Translations under genes and position numbers: made by a program | DNA from: Campylorhamphus procurvoides | Lineage: Eukaryota > Chordata > Aves > Passeriformes > Dendrocolaptidae | Length of the DNA stretch: 64,000 bases | Assembly: GCA_013396655.1 (NCBI GenBank) | Contig: WBMV01001022.1 | Location: 79,111 to 143,110, forward strand | Reading direction: 5' to 3' | The notes under the pieces: model-generated | Seen by the model: only the letters and a program-made list of their open reading frames with translations | What the model was told of the DNA's origin: nothing | Databases searched by the model: none | Shown here: positions 13,101 through 25,100 of the stretch, piece after piece | Position numbering within the stretch: the stretch's first letter is position 1 | How the letters are laid out: the number at the start of each line of letters is the position of its first letter

Positions 13101-16100
13101 AGAGCACCAGAGTCAGCACAAAAGTCAGGGCTTTACACAGAGGGCATCAAACATCCCTGCAGCCAGAGAAAGTGGGGAGATGGAGCCCTGGAATTCCTGG
13201 ATTCCACTCTTGGCTGTTGGGGCCGACTGAGAGCTGAGGAACAACCTCTGGAGCTGTTCCTGCTGCAGCAGGGAGGGCCACATTCCAGAGGTGAGGATCT
13301 GAGTGCACAGCTTGCCTCTTCTCCTGCCAGCTGAACTCTCACTGTGCAGCTTTCCATGGAAACTCCAAGGATCCTGGAGCAGCAGTTCCAGTTTGGCTCC
13401 CTGCAGCCTGCAAGGGCTGTGTCCATGGTCTCCACAGACCCCTCTTTACAATAATTTATGTGGTTGCTTTAATTTTGTGCAAATTCAGACTAATTTCAGA
13501 CACAGGATATTACAATGTCATTCAGTAAATCTTGATTATTGTTCCTGGGCTCAGACAGGTGAAGGCTGGAGGAGACCTGGAGCTCAGGTCTGAGCCAGGA
13601 GCTTGAGCAGGGAACTCTGGAGCACATCACCCTGGGTTCTGAGTATTCCCAGGGGTGGAAACATCCTCAGGGATAGAGGATGGCAAATTTTGGGAGCTTC
13701 TTATTGGGTTTAGGAGGAAAATGAGACGAGGAAAGCTGCAAACCTGCTGATGACACTGTGGAGGAGCAGGGTCTGGGCTGACTCAGGCTGTGTTCCTGGG
13801 CACAAGTATTTGTCCTCAAAGCTGCTGTTTTTGTTAAAATGAGACAAAGTTTTATAGGAGGAGTGAAAGGCACTTTGTGAACTGCAGGACATTCACAGAT
13901 CTGCTCTCAGTGCTGAAGTTCTGCCCCCAGCACACACAGGCACACACACACTGTGGATTTTTGGGTATCTTTATATGTAAAACACCAATAAAAGCTGCAA
14001 ACCTGCTGATGACACTGTGGAGGAGCAGGGTCTGGGCTGACTCAGGCTGTGTTCCTGGGCACAAGTATTTGTCCTCAAAGCTGCTGTTTTTGTTAAAATG
14101 AGACAAAGTTTTATAGGAGGAGTGAAAGGCACTTTGTGAACTGCAGGACATTCACAGATCTGCTCTCAGTGCTGAAGTTCTGCCCCCAGCACACACAGGC
14201 ACACACACACTGTGGATTTTTGGGTATCTTTATATGTAAAACACCAGTTTAGCTCCTGGGGTGGTGGTGATGAGCAGCCCCCCAGGCTGGGGGGCAGGTG
14301 CTGCAGCCAGGTGTGGGCAGGGCTGGCACCTCAGCCTCGGAGAGGAGCCAGGAGAACTCACATCAGCAGTTCCAGATGTTGGGCAGTGACTGGCACTGCC
14401 CCTCCCCACAGCAGTTCCAATGCCAGGCACATCCTGGGGCATGGATTCAGTAAAGAAGAGGTTCTGGGAAGGGGCAGCCCCTGGCAGGACATCTGCCCAC
14501 CCCCAGGTTAAATATTGCCCTCTGGATCCTGCACTGGCCATGGAATTGGGGCTGGAGTTTGGGGAGGGCAGCTCAGCTGGAGCAGCTTCTCTGAGGGCAG
14601 GAGGGTCATTCCTCCCTCCCTCCCCCTGGGTGTCCTGTCTGCCTTTGCTCCTGCTGAGGGGTGGGCACAGCCAGGAGAGTCGTGGGGAAATCATGGACTT
14701 GGGGAATGGGTTAGTTTGGGAGAGACCTCAAAGCTCATCCCATGCAGGGACACCTCCCACCAGCCCAGGGTGCCCCAAGCCCTGTCCAACCTGGCCTTGG
14801 ACACTTCCAGGGCTGGGGCAGCCACAGCTTCTCTGCCCACCCTGTGCCAGGGCCTCACATTGAGGAATTCCTTCCCAATATCCCATCCATCCCTGCCCTC
14901 TGGCAGTGGGAAGCCATTCCCCTTGTCCTGTCCCTCCATCCCTTGTCCCAACTCCCCCTCCAGCTCTCCTGGAGCCTCTTTAGGCCCTGGCAGAGGCTCT
15001 CAGGTTTCCCTGGAGTTTTGCCTTCTCCAGGTGAACATTCCCAGCTCTCCCAGCCAGTCTCCAGGGCAGAGGAGCTCCAGCCCTTGCAGCATCTCTGGGG
15101 CCTCCTCTGGACTCCCTCCAGCAGGTCAAGAACATGCATTTACAAACTGTCTTTGTCCAGGGAAGAGCAAACCACATTTCCTCCAACCCCTTCCCTCGGT
15201 GAGAATCTGGTTATCCACATTAAAGCAAGAAGAATTCCTGCAGCTCCCTCTTCCCTGGGACTCAGTTTCCCTGTTTGATTCCTCTTTGCCCTCTTGGGTA
15301 TAACCAGAAATGACACAAAGCCAGAAAAAAGGTGGTTGTGGATTTCTCAGGGCAGGTCATGGCATGGGTGATGAACCCCAGGACAGAGTGCTGCAGGGCA
15401 TGGAGGGGAGGGAGCACAATCCCTCCTGAATCAGCCTTTCCCTTTTAAAGGCTGAGTTTAATCACAGAACCCTGGAATGGTTTGGGTTGGAAGGGACCTT
15501 AAAGCTCCTCTTGTTCCACCCCCTGCCATGGCCAGGGCACCTTCCACTGAAATGTTCATATTTAGCAGCTCCAGGAATTCTGGGCTTATGGGAAGAGGGG
15601 GCATGGAAGGAGTGTGCCCCTGAGGGAAGGGCAGGGCTGGTGCCAACTGCTCCTTCTCTGCTGGTTTTACCTGTCTTCAATTGGCTAAATCCCTAAAATG
15701 GGGCAAGGCACCTGGAGCTGGTGCAGTACCTGCCATTTGGAGGGAATAGCTCAAGGGAAAACCTGCTTATTCAAATAAACTCACTGGGCACTCACAGCTC
15801 CTGTTTGTTCTTTGCTTCCCCACAAACCCAAACCTTGAGGTTTCCCAGTCAGTCCCAGTTGCAGAGACTGGCCCATCCCAGGGTGTTTGCACTGGGACTG
15901 GGTTCAGTTCTGGATTAAAGTAGAAACTCTCCATCTGCACAACCTGGTGGGTGTCAGAGAAGAGCTCTGGGCCTTTCCTCACTCATTTCAATGAGATTTG
16001 GAATATTCCAGGCAATATATTACAAATATATGCAGGGAAAAGTGTTCTCCAGGTTGTGCTGCACCTCCAGGGGAGCAGCCCTGACTTAGAGAGGCAGCAG

Positions 16101-19100
16101 AGTAAAACAGCCACCTCTTTTTATTTTACAGCAGATTTCAGTGATTCTGGATGATTTGCAAATGAGCTGCTTAAAAAATTGAGCATCTCTGGTGTGGTGG
16201 GTACCAAAACCTGCTTATTTTTACAGGTAGCTGTGAGTGAGGCCTCGTGTTGAGCAGAGGGAGCTGAGAGAGTGAGGGATGAGCTGCAGGTGAAGTGTCA
16301 CTGGGAAAATGGAATTTACTCCTTGTTTTAGTGGTTTAATCATTGTTGTGCTATTTTTAAAGGTGGGATAATTCACAGGAGTAGTGGGGGAATATGCTTC
16401 ATGCATTATTTGAGGTGTAGGAAAGGCAGCAGTCAATAAATGCAGCAATTCAGGTTTTTCCACCACCCTTTGTAATCTTTGCAGGTGAGTTCCATGTCAC
16501 AAATCCTCTGGAGTTTTTCCTGCCACACTCCAGTTATTCCCATTATACCCACTGCAGCTTCCAAGCCTGTTGTGCTGCCACCAGGAAGAACAAAAAGAGA
16601 TAAACCTGAGTTCCCTGAAGTTCAGGTGTCCCCAGGGCAGTGCAGGGGCTGGGGGTGCCCTCTCTGGGGACAGTGGCTCATCCTGGGCACACCCAGAGCT
16701 CTGTGACTTCCTTACCAAGGGGTTTATTCTGTCCATTGCCACAATACTCAGGTCAGAAGCTGCTTCAGCTCCTCTCTTGCAGCCCCTGGGAGAGCAGGAA
16801 CCTCTCCATCCCTGTCCCCTGGTGTTCCCAAGGCAGGACCTGCATGGCAAAGGAACCTTTCTTTGCCTCTGGAGATTCTGGGCTGCTCTGGGAGGCTCTG
16901 GCAGGGGCTGTTATCTCTGCCTTGCAAGAACACAGCTTCCCATATCAGATAAGAAACCCAATCCTGCTGTACCATTCAGTCTTTGGAAGTTCTAACCCTT
17001 TTCCCTGGAAGGCAGTGCAGGAGCAGGAGGCTGGAAAAGCTATTTCTGCCAACACTGAGCTAGTGCTGAGACACCTTGATTAAAACCAAGGCCAGTCAGA
17101 AACCAGAGCCTGAGGGGAAATAAAGGAGCTGGGTGTGAAGAGGGGCAGCCTGAGGAGAGTTGATTAGGAAGGAATGAAGATACAGGGTTTAAATTGTAAT
17201 TCTCTTGACTTTCTCAGAGCTGAGTGCTGAGGTTTCACTCCTTGGGTACCACGTGTTGGGATTGCAGTGATGGAGCTGTCCCAGGGCCAGCCCAGCTCCA
17301 CACAGAAAGGAGGGCTCAGAATTAAAAGCCACATCCCTGCTGTCACCAGCATTCCATGTGTGAGCCAAGGGCTGGTTTCTGCTGCTGCTGCAGGGATTCC
17401 TTCCCCTGCATCCCAGGCCACTGACCCAGGAGAAAACTCCCCAGGAGCTGCTCCAAGGGCTGGTGCATCAGCACAGCCCAGCCCACGTTCCCTTTGGGGT
17501 TTTCCTTGAGGAAAACAGTGGAGCAGCTGGAAGGAAACCTGAGGCTGGTTGTTAAAAACAGGGAACACCCCAATAGGGCTGGTCCTCTCCTGTCCTTGCC
17601 CCAGGGGCAGCTGCCCTTTGGCCTCAGGGACTTGGATCAGGAAGAATTTATACATTTAGGGATAGGATCCCTAAGCAGAAGAACAGGGAGTGCTCCTCTG
17701 AGTGCCCAGCAGGGATTTGAATCCAAATTAACTGGCTCAGGGAGCAGTTTGGGGAAAGCCCAGTGTTGTGCAGAGATACAACTCTGGGGGTGGGTGGGGG
17801 TCTTTGGGGAAGGAGGTGAACTCAGCTCTGTCCTATTTCCAGCCTGTGCATCTGTGGGGTATTTTCTTTCTGAACATAAACCAGTAAAAAGCTATTTTTG
17901 TAACAGTGTGTGGTGGCATTTTTGGGGAGCTTTTAGGGTGCTCTCCATTCCTCAGTGCAGGGATTTCTGAGCTACAACGAGATCCAAACCCCTGGCCAAG
18001 GCTCTGGAGTTCTGATTCCCCTGCAGCACCAAGAAACCACCCCTTTGGGGAGATCTGGGACACCCAAATTGGGTTGTTCTGGGTTGTTCTGAAGTGTTTT
18101 CCTGGCTGGCACATTCCAAAGGGTGAAAGCTCCAGTGCTGATGGAGTTGTCCCCAGCCAGGAGCCCAGTGGCTGTGCTGGTGTTACTGGGAAGGGACTGG
18201 ACATGTGAAGGTTCTCCCCCAAGGTCACAGCCAAGCTCCTGAGTCACGGTCATGTGCTGGAGCTGCAGGTCCAGTTCTGCTCCTCATGTGCAGCTCCACA
18301 AATATAGCCCAGCCAAGCTTTGCTCTGAGTCAGGAGAGGCTTCAGGGATGGGATTAACCCCTTCCCACCCCACCCCAGCTCCCTCTGTCCTGCCTGGGGA
18401 TGGAAGAGATTTGTTCCCAAACCATTTTGCAGAGGCAGAGCTGCATGACTCAGCTTTTGGGAGCCTGGGCTGTGTGCTCTGCCTGTTTATTCCCAGGACA
18501 GGCAGTCCCCAGGGAGTCATGTTACTGCCCAGCTCAGTGTTTATTAACCAGCTCGGCCACTGAGCTAAGAATAACTTTCTTTTCACTTGTTTTCTAGAGA
18601 GGGATTATTTTTGCTTGCTCAGTGCAGCCCCCGAGGTGGGAACAGCCCAGGGAAAGGGTTTTCCCAGCAAACTGGGGGAACATTAAACACTCAGCTGGTC
18701 TCACTTTGCCCCCATGGACACAACACAGGAAGGGGAGAGCTTTAAGGGGAGGGAATTGCTGTGTTTCCAAGTGAAGCAGCTCCCTTCTCTCCCAGAGTTC
18801 TGTGGATTCAGGCCAGCTTTGGATGCTTCAGAGCCAACATTTATCTGCAGTGGTGCTTCCTTCCCTGCCTTGCCCTCCCTGGGGGTTATTTAGGGGATTT
18901 TCAGAGAGTTTCCTCACTGATCCCTCACCCCCTCCCTCCATCCCCAGCATTCCAGCCCTGTGTTCCACGTGACTGCATGTGACCACCTCACTCCCTGCTC
19001 CTGTTTGGCTGCTTGGCACACAAAACAACCCTTTGGACAGATGAGTAGATGCAATGCTTTCATCAGCTGACAGGGCTGAGGAGCCACAGCAGGCTGGGAT

Positions 19101-22100
19101 TTATTCCCTTGGATCTTGGATGATTTATTGGAGCTCCCACAGCCTCCCATGTGAAGTGAAACACCTGCAGAAATGTATAAACCCCTTTTCCCTTGCCTTT
19201 TCTCCCCTTTATGGTTCTAACACAAATACCTTGCTGGGGTGTGCAGGGTGCAGAGCAGCAGGGGGTTGTGCAGTGGCTGTAAAAGGTGTTTGTTTAGGTG
19301 CTGTTTGTGGTCTCAGGGGGCTTGTCCTGTGCTTGTCCCTTGGGCAGGAGTTGTGGCTCCCACCACGGGGGTCCCTTGTCCCCTGCCACCTCCTTTGGGG
19401 ACACCTTAACAGCAGAAACCCTTCAGTGGCCACTGCTTCGGCCTCCCTCTGCTTTTGGATTTGTAACTTAGTGCTGGGTTTGTTCTGGTAGGGTTTAAAC
19501 CCCAGAGGAAGTTGGGCACTGGTGTTGTGGTGTCAGAGGTGACGTGTTGCCACTGAGTGCCCACATGGCTGGCTTTAGTCCTGCTGCTGAAACTCAGGGG
19601 CTTTTAGGCTTAGTGATAACCCTTTCCCTTTCCCTTTCCCTTTCCCTTTCCCTTTCCCTTTCCCTTTCCCTTTCCCTTTCCCTTTCCCTATTTCTTTTCC
19701 CTATTTCCTTTTCCCTTTCCCTATTTCTTTTCCCTTTCCCTTTCCTTTTCCCTTTCCCTATTTCCCTTTCCCTGTTTCCTTTCCCTTTCCTTTTCCCTAT
19801 TCCCTTTCCCTTTCCCTATTCCCTTTCCCTTTCCCTATTTCCTTTCCCTATTTCCTTTCCCTTTCCCTATTTCCTTTCCTTTTCCCTATTTCCTTTCCCT
19901 ATTTCCTTTCCCTATTTCCTTTCCCTATTTCCTTTCTCTGTTTCCTTTCCCTTTCCCTATTTCCTTTCCCTATTTCCTTTCCCTGTTTCCTTTCCCTTCC
20001 CCTATTTCTTTTCCCATTCCCTCTTTTCTTTCTCTTTGCTTTTCCCTTCTCTTTCCATTGGCTTTGGGGGCAGCATTAATATCTGACTTAGGCTTTGGGA
20101 GTTGTGTCTCAGTTAGACTTTGCTCTGTCACACACAGAAGAAAACATGTTTTCCCTGAAGACAGGGGAGAATGGTGGGTATTTCCTTCTCTTGTGGCTGA
20201 GGGGCTGTGGGAGCAGCAGCTTGGGGTGAGGTCACATTTATTGGCATTATTTATTGATAATGCTTCCTGTCACCCCCCCTGTGTGCTCACTGCTGGCTGG
20301 GAGGAATGAGAGAAGGGGGAATGGGTTCCCATTGCCAGAGGGCAGGTTAGGTGGGATATTGGGAAGGAATTCCTGGCTGGGAGGGTGGGCAGGCCCTGGC
20401 ACAGGGTGGGCAGAGAAGCTGTGACTGCCCCTGGATCCCTGGGAGTGTCCAAGGCCAGGTTGGACAGGACTTGGAGCACCCTGGGCTGGTGGGAGGTGTC
20501 CCTGCCCATGGCAGGGGTAGGATAAGGTGGACTTTAAAGTCCCTTCCAAGCCAAACAGTTTTAGGATTCCCTGACATGGAGAGCAGCATGGACTGACAGC
20601 AGTGCCCTGATCCTCGAGGGGAGAGGCTTTCATCTCCCTCTGGGCACAGACCCCAGGGGCACAAAATCAGCAGCAGGATCCTCAAAATGCAGGAGAACTT
20701 CTCCAGGCTGTGGATGAAGAGACCCTGGAGTGTCCTGTCCTTGTTGTCCTTCCCCATTGACTCCTCCAGCTCAGCCACTCTTGTAAATAAAGGGGAATGG
20801 AGCTGATGCTGCATCTGACTCTCACATAAAACATTAGAAGGCTTCCTGCAAAGGGGTTGTTAGCATGAGTTGGCTTTTGGCACTGGGAAGGAGGGAGGGA
20901 AGGAGAAGAGGGCCAGGGCACACCTGAGCTGTGCTGAAGCTGCTCCCACTTTCACTGCTCTGGAGCCAAGTAAGTTTTACTCCTTAAAAAGCACTTTGAG
21001 TGGGTCCCAGAGCAGGGATAGAAGGTGTTGCAGCAGTTGGTGTTTGGGTTGGGACTGTTTTGGGATGTGCTCAGTCCCCTCCACCACATTTTGGGGTGTT
21101 TTTTTTATTTTTATTTTTTCCTTCCCCTTTCTGAGACTGGGAAATTCCTGCTTGGATTGTTCAATTTACCTTGTGTTGAATTTGATCAGCAGGTGATTAA
21201 TAGGGGATTTTATGTGCCTAGAGATGGAAAAGAAGACAAAAAGGACTTCACAGAGAACGTGCCCCTGTGCTGGGCAGGGCTGGGGCACCTCCAGTGCTGG
21301 GGGCACCGCTGGGACCCTCGGGATAACCAGGACAGGGAAGGGAAGGGAGCTGGGAAGGGGCTGGAGCAGCAGGAGGGGCTGAGGGAGCTGGGGGGGCTGA
21401 GCCTGGAGAAAAGGAGGCTCAGGGGGGACCTTCTGGCTCTGCAGCTCCCTGAGGGATCCAGGGCAGGGTCGGGCTCTGCTCCAGGGAACAGGGACAGGAG
21501 CAGAGGGAACGGGCTCAGGCTGGGCCAGGGCAGGGGCAGGGGGGACAGCAGGAGGGATTTCTCCATGGGAAGGGCCTTGGAAGGGCTGCCCAGGGCAGTG
21601 GTGGAGTCTCCATCCCTGGAAGTGTTCAAAACACACGTGGATGTGGCCACTGGGGACATGTTTTAGTGGTGGCCCTGGCAGAGCTGGATTCCAAGATCTT
21701 GGAGGGCTTTTCCAACATCAGCCATTCTGTGATTGTGGAAAGCAAAAGCTGTCTCAGCCTGGTGGCTGCTTTTGGTGCCATTACAATAATAGCTGTTTTT
21801 AAAAAAATAATACCCTGAGTTTTGATGTTTTTGTTGAAAAAGAATAAGGGAAAAGTCGCTCTGAAAAGTTATTTCTAAATGTCTTGTTCAAATGCATCCC
21901 CAGCAGAAGTGCAGAGCCCCAGCCCATTGTTCCTGAGAGCAAAGAGCAGTGGGGGAGCATCTGCTGGGAGCAATTCTCGTGCAGCCCATGGAAATGGGAG
22001 GCACTGGGAGAAAAGTGTGCCTGGAGCCACGGCCTGCCTCCCATCTGGGGTGATCCCAGGCCCTGGATGTGGCTGTGGCTTTGGGGACACACTGGGGGTT

Positions 22101-25100
22101 GTTCCCTGCTGCTTTGCTTGCCTGATTTTGGAGGGTTTATTGGCCCTGTGTGCAACTCCAGCTTTCCCTGCAAACCCAAAGGCCAAAGAAGGGTTTTGGC
22201 AATGCCCTGGATGTGGCTGGGGGTTTGGGGACACACTGGGGTTGTTTCCTGCTGCTCTGCTTGCCTGATTTTGGAGGATTTATTGGCCCTGTGTGCAACT
22301 CCAGCTTTCCCTGCAAACCCAAAGGCCAAAGAAGGGTTTTGGCAATGCCCTGGATGTGGCTGGGGGTTTGGGGACACACTGGGGTTGTTTCCTGCTGCTC
22401 TGCTTGCCTGATTTTGGAGGATTTATTGGCCCTGTGTGCAGTTGGAGCTTTCCCTGCAAACCCCAAGCCCAGAGAAGGGTTTTGGCAGTGCCCTGTGTGT
22501 GCCTGGGGGTTTGGGGAGACACTGGGGGTTGTTCCCTGCTGCTTTGCTTGCCTGATTTTGGAGGATTTGTTGGCCCTGTGTGCAGTTGGAGCTTTCCCTG
22601 CAAACCCCAAGCCCAGAGAAGGGTTTTGGCAGTGCCCTGTGTGTGCCTGGGGGTTTGGGGAGACACTGGGGGTTGTTCCCTGCTGCTTTGCTTGCCTGAT
22701 TTTGGAGGATTTGTTGGCCCTGTGTGCAGCTCCAGCTTTCCCTGAAAACCCAAAGCCCAAAGAGGGGTTTTGGCAATGCCCTGGGTGTGGTTGGGGGTTT
22801 GGGCACGCAGGGTTTGGGGCTGGGGTGACGTTTCCTTTGGCTTGTTTTGCACTGCAGAGCTTTGGGGAGCTTGGCTGGTAATTAGCAATTAATTACTGAC
22901 TTACTAATGAGTACCCAGGTCTTGGTTACCCCAGAGCAGTCAGTACTGCTGGGAAAGGCAGTGCTGGAGAACTGGTTGGGTTCTTGGTGGGGAAGGTTTC
23001 CCATCACCATCATCGTGTTCCCCTCCGTGTCGGTCTCTCCCGTGTCCCATCCCTGATTTTGGGGGGAATCACTGCAAACACCCATTTCACCTCTCCTTTT
23101 CTCCTCCCTGCAGGCTCCTTACCCCTCAGGACAGAATGCAGCTCCAACCACTCTGGTGTACCCTCAAGCCCCTCAGACAATGAACACGCAGCCTCAGACC
23201 CGCTCGCCGGTAAGGGAGCCCGTGGGGGCCTTTCTGCTCCTCCTCCTCCTCCTCCGTGGCTCTTTCTGTGTCCCTGTGTGTCTGGAACACGTGGCTGGGG
23301 CAGTGGGAAGTTCATTTGAGTGACCTGGAAGCCCCCTGAAAATGGCAAAGCTTGGCTGAGTTTTCCAGGCCCTGTCCTGGTAGGATAATTTCCCTTCTCG
23401 AGTGGCTGAAGGAGCGACCTCACCTACTGCAAATAACACAGCTTATTTTTAGCCCAGTTGCTTGCAGGTTCACTTCATTGTAGAGTTCAGGTTCATTACC
23501 AGAATCTTTCTCTTTTCTTCTTTTTTTTTCCTTTTGATTTTTCCCTTAGGGAAGTGTTTTGTGCAGGGATAGACCAGAGATCCAGCACCAGTGAATCTCT
23601 GCTGCAGCACTCGGTGTCCCCTGGCTCTGGGCATTGTCCCCAAATCAGTGCCCCTGCTCAGCTCTAACCCTGGAGGTGTCACATGTGACCCAGAGCTCCT
23701 GTGAACTCAGATCTTTTTGCACTGAGCCCCTTTTTCATCCAACTTTAGGTTTGATTGTCCTCCATGGTCTGGTTTTTTGGGGTGTCTGTTTCCTGTGGTA
23801 CCACTCTGCTGTTGTAGGACTTTGGTGCCCCGAGCCAGGCTCTTTTTGGGGGGAACCTCTGCTCATAGCACAGCTCCACATGAAGTTAGGAGACCCTCCC
23901 AGGGCAGCAGAGGCTTAGCCCAGGCTCTGGAGCTGTGGTGGCCTCCCATCCCCACGTCCTGAGCCTGCTGGGGGAGGACAATCCTGCCCCTGCATCTCCA
24001 CGACCCCTCTGCTCCCTCCCCAGCTCTCTTCTCTTTTTGGGCCAGGGCAGACACTGCTGGAGCCAAAGGGACTCCCCCAGGGCAGAGGGGTTTGTCCCCA
24101 AGACAGGTATAAAGAAATAAATGGATAAATAAATAAATGCCCAGGGCAAGAAGCCCCCAAGGTGCAGCTGGCACCGATGGCTTGGCTGGAGGTTCCCATC
24201 CAGACCCTTGCAGGAGGGTTTGTGCTGAGGCCAATTAACCTCTGTGCTGACGAGCCAGAGCCAATTAACACCAATTTTAGAGCTCTGTGGTGTGGACAGC
24301 TGGGAATTTGTCCTTAGTGCCCCGTTCTGCTCAGTAATGCAGGACCCAGCTGGTAAAACCTCTTTCCCTCTGTGAGTATAATCACCTTTTTCTCTCTTAA
24401 TTGTTGCAAAAGCACAGCTAAATTGGTGTGGTTAGAACTGGAGCAAAAACCTGACTGAAGAGCTGCATCTCTAAACCAGTTCTCTTGACAGCCCAGCAGA
24501 GCAGTGCCAATACATTGCACAGACACCTGGAAGAGGAGGAAGGTTTTGGACCAGAGTCCCGTTTACAGGTCCCTGGCTGGAAGAGGCTGGATAAAATACT
24601 GCATTGTAAGCAATATAACAAACTGTACTCCTTCTTGCAGGCCATTGTGCCCATGGCACTCTTTTGGTTTCTCCCTTCCCTCATTTATTATTATTATTTT
24701 TTTTGTACCACATCTTTTTGGTTGGCTACAGAAATGCACTGGGTTTGCTGCTTTGCTGAGAGCACGTGGCAGCCCCTGCCAGGTGAGGGGGTGCCCAAAG
24801 TGGTGCCAACCCGGGGGTCTGAGCTGGGGCAGGGCAGAGACAGGACCCCCTGGGCTTTGTCATTCAGCAGGGAGCCCCTGCAGGAAATTGGGGCAGAAAA
24901 CCTCAAATTGGAGGCTTTGGCAGGAGGCCTCGAGGGAGGGTGTTTGTCTCTGCAGCCAGGGGGTGTTTGGCTCTGGTTTTTTGGGCTCTCTGTGTGCAGG
25001 TTTTGCCATCTGCTCTGCTGGGACCATCCCCACCCCATGACTAAAAGCTGCTCCCACCCATCCCATCTCATCCCACCTCCCACCCCACAGCAAATGCAGG

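Larger units (their letters stand above)
4153..23113 (+). other. EIF4G3: Long EIF4G3 intron (19 kb)
   Basis: No coding exon is recognised in this interval. It carries an 18-bp repeat (about 4888-4955, ctgtgctcctgatgttc-like units), CR1 fragments, CR1-born and other minisatellites, a 659-bp tandem duplication across a single N at 7015, a perfect 259-bp tandem duplication (13732-14246), a CCCTTT-type pyrimidine tract (19621-20056) and a 143/144-bp minisatellite (22061-22825). The rest (for example 9500-10500, 10900-12100, 12500-13700, 15600-19500) shows nothing I can name. The intron ends in the acceptor ctccctgcag at 23113. Confidence 0.8.

Noticed and set aside
13740..13790. TGATGA ... CTGA pattern resembling a box C/D snoRNA
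   Set aside because: Box spacing is too short and there is no terminal stem; the same pattern is just copied in the 259-bp duplication.
19544..20086. 180-codon frame of Ser/Leu/Phe/Pro
   Set aside because: It is the translation of the CCCTTT tract.
21270..21660. 213-codon + frame ([18 protein letters not shown])
   Set aside because: It is non-coding CR1 3' sequence and not a reverse transcriptase domain.
22137..22888. Cys-rich repeat protein on + and Pro/Lys-rich frames on -
   Set aside because: Both come from the 143/144-bp minisatellite.
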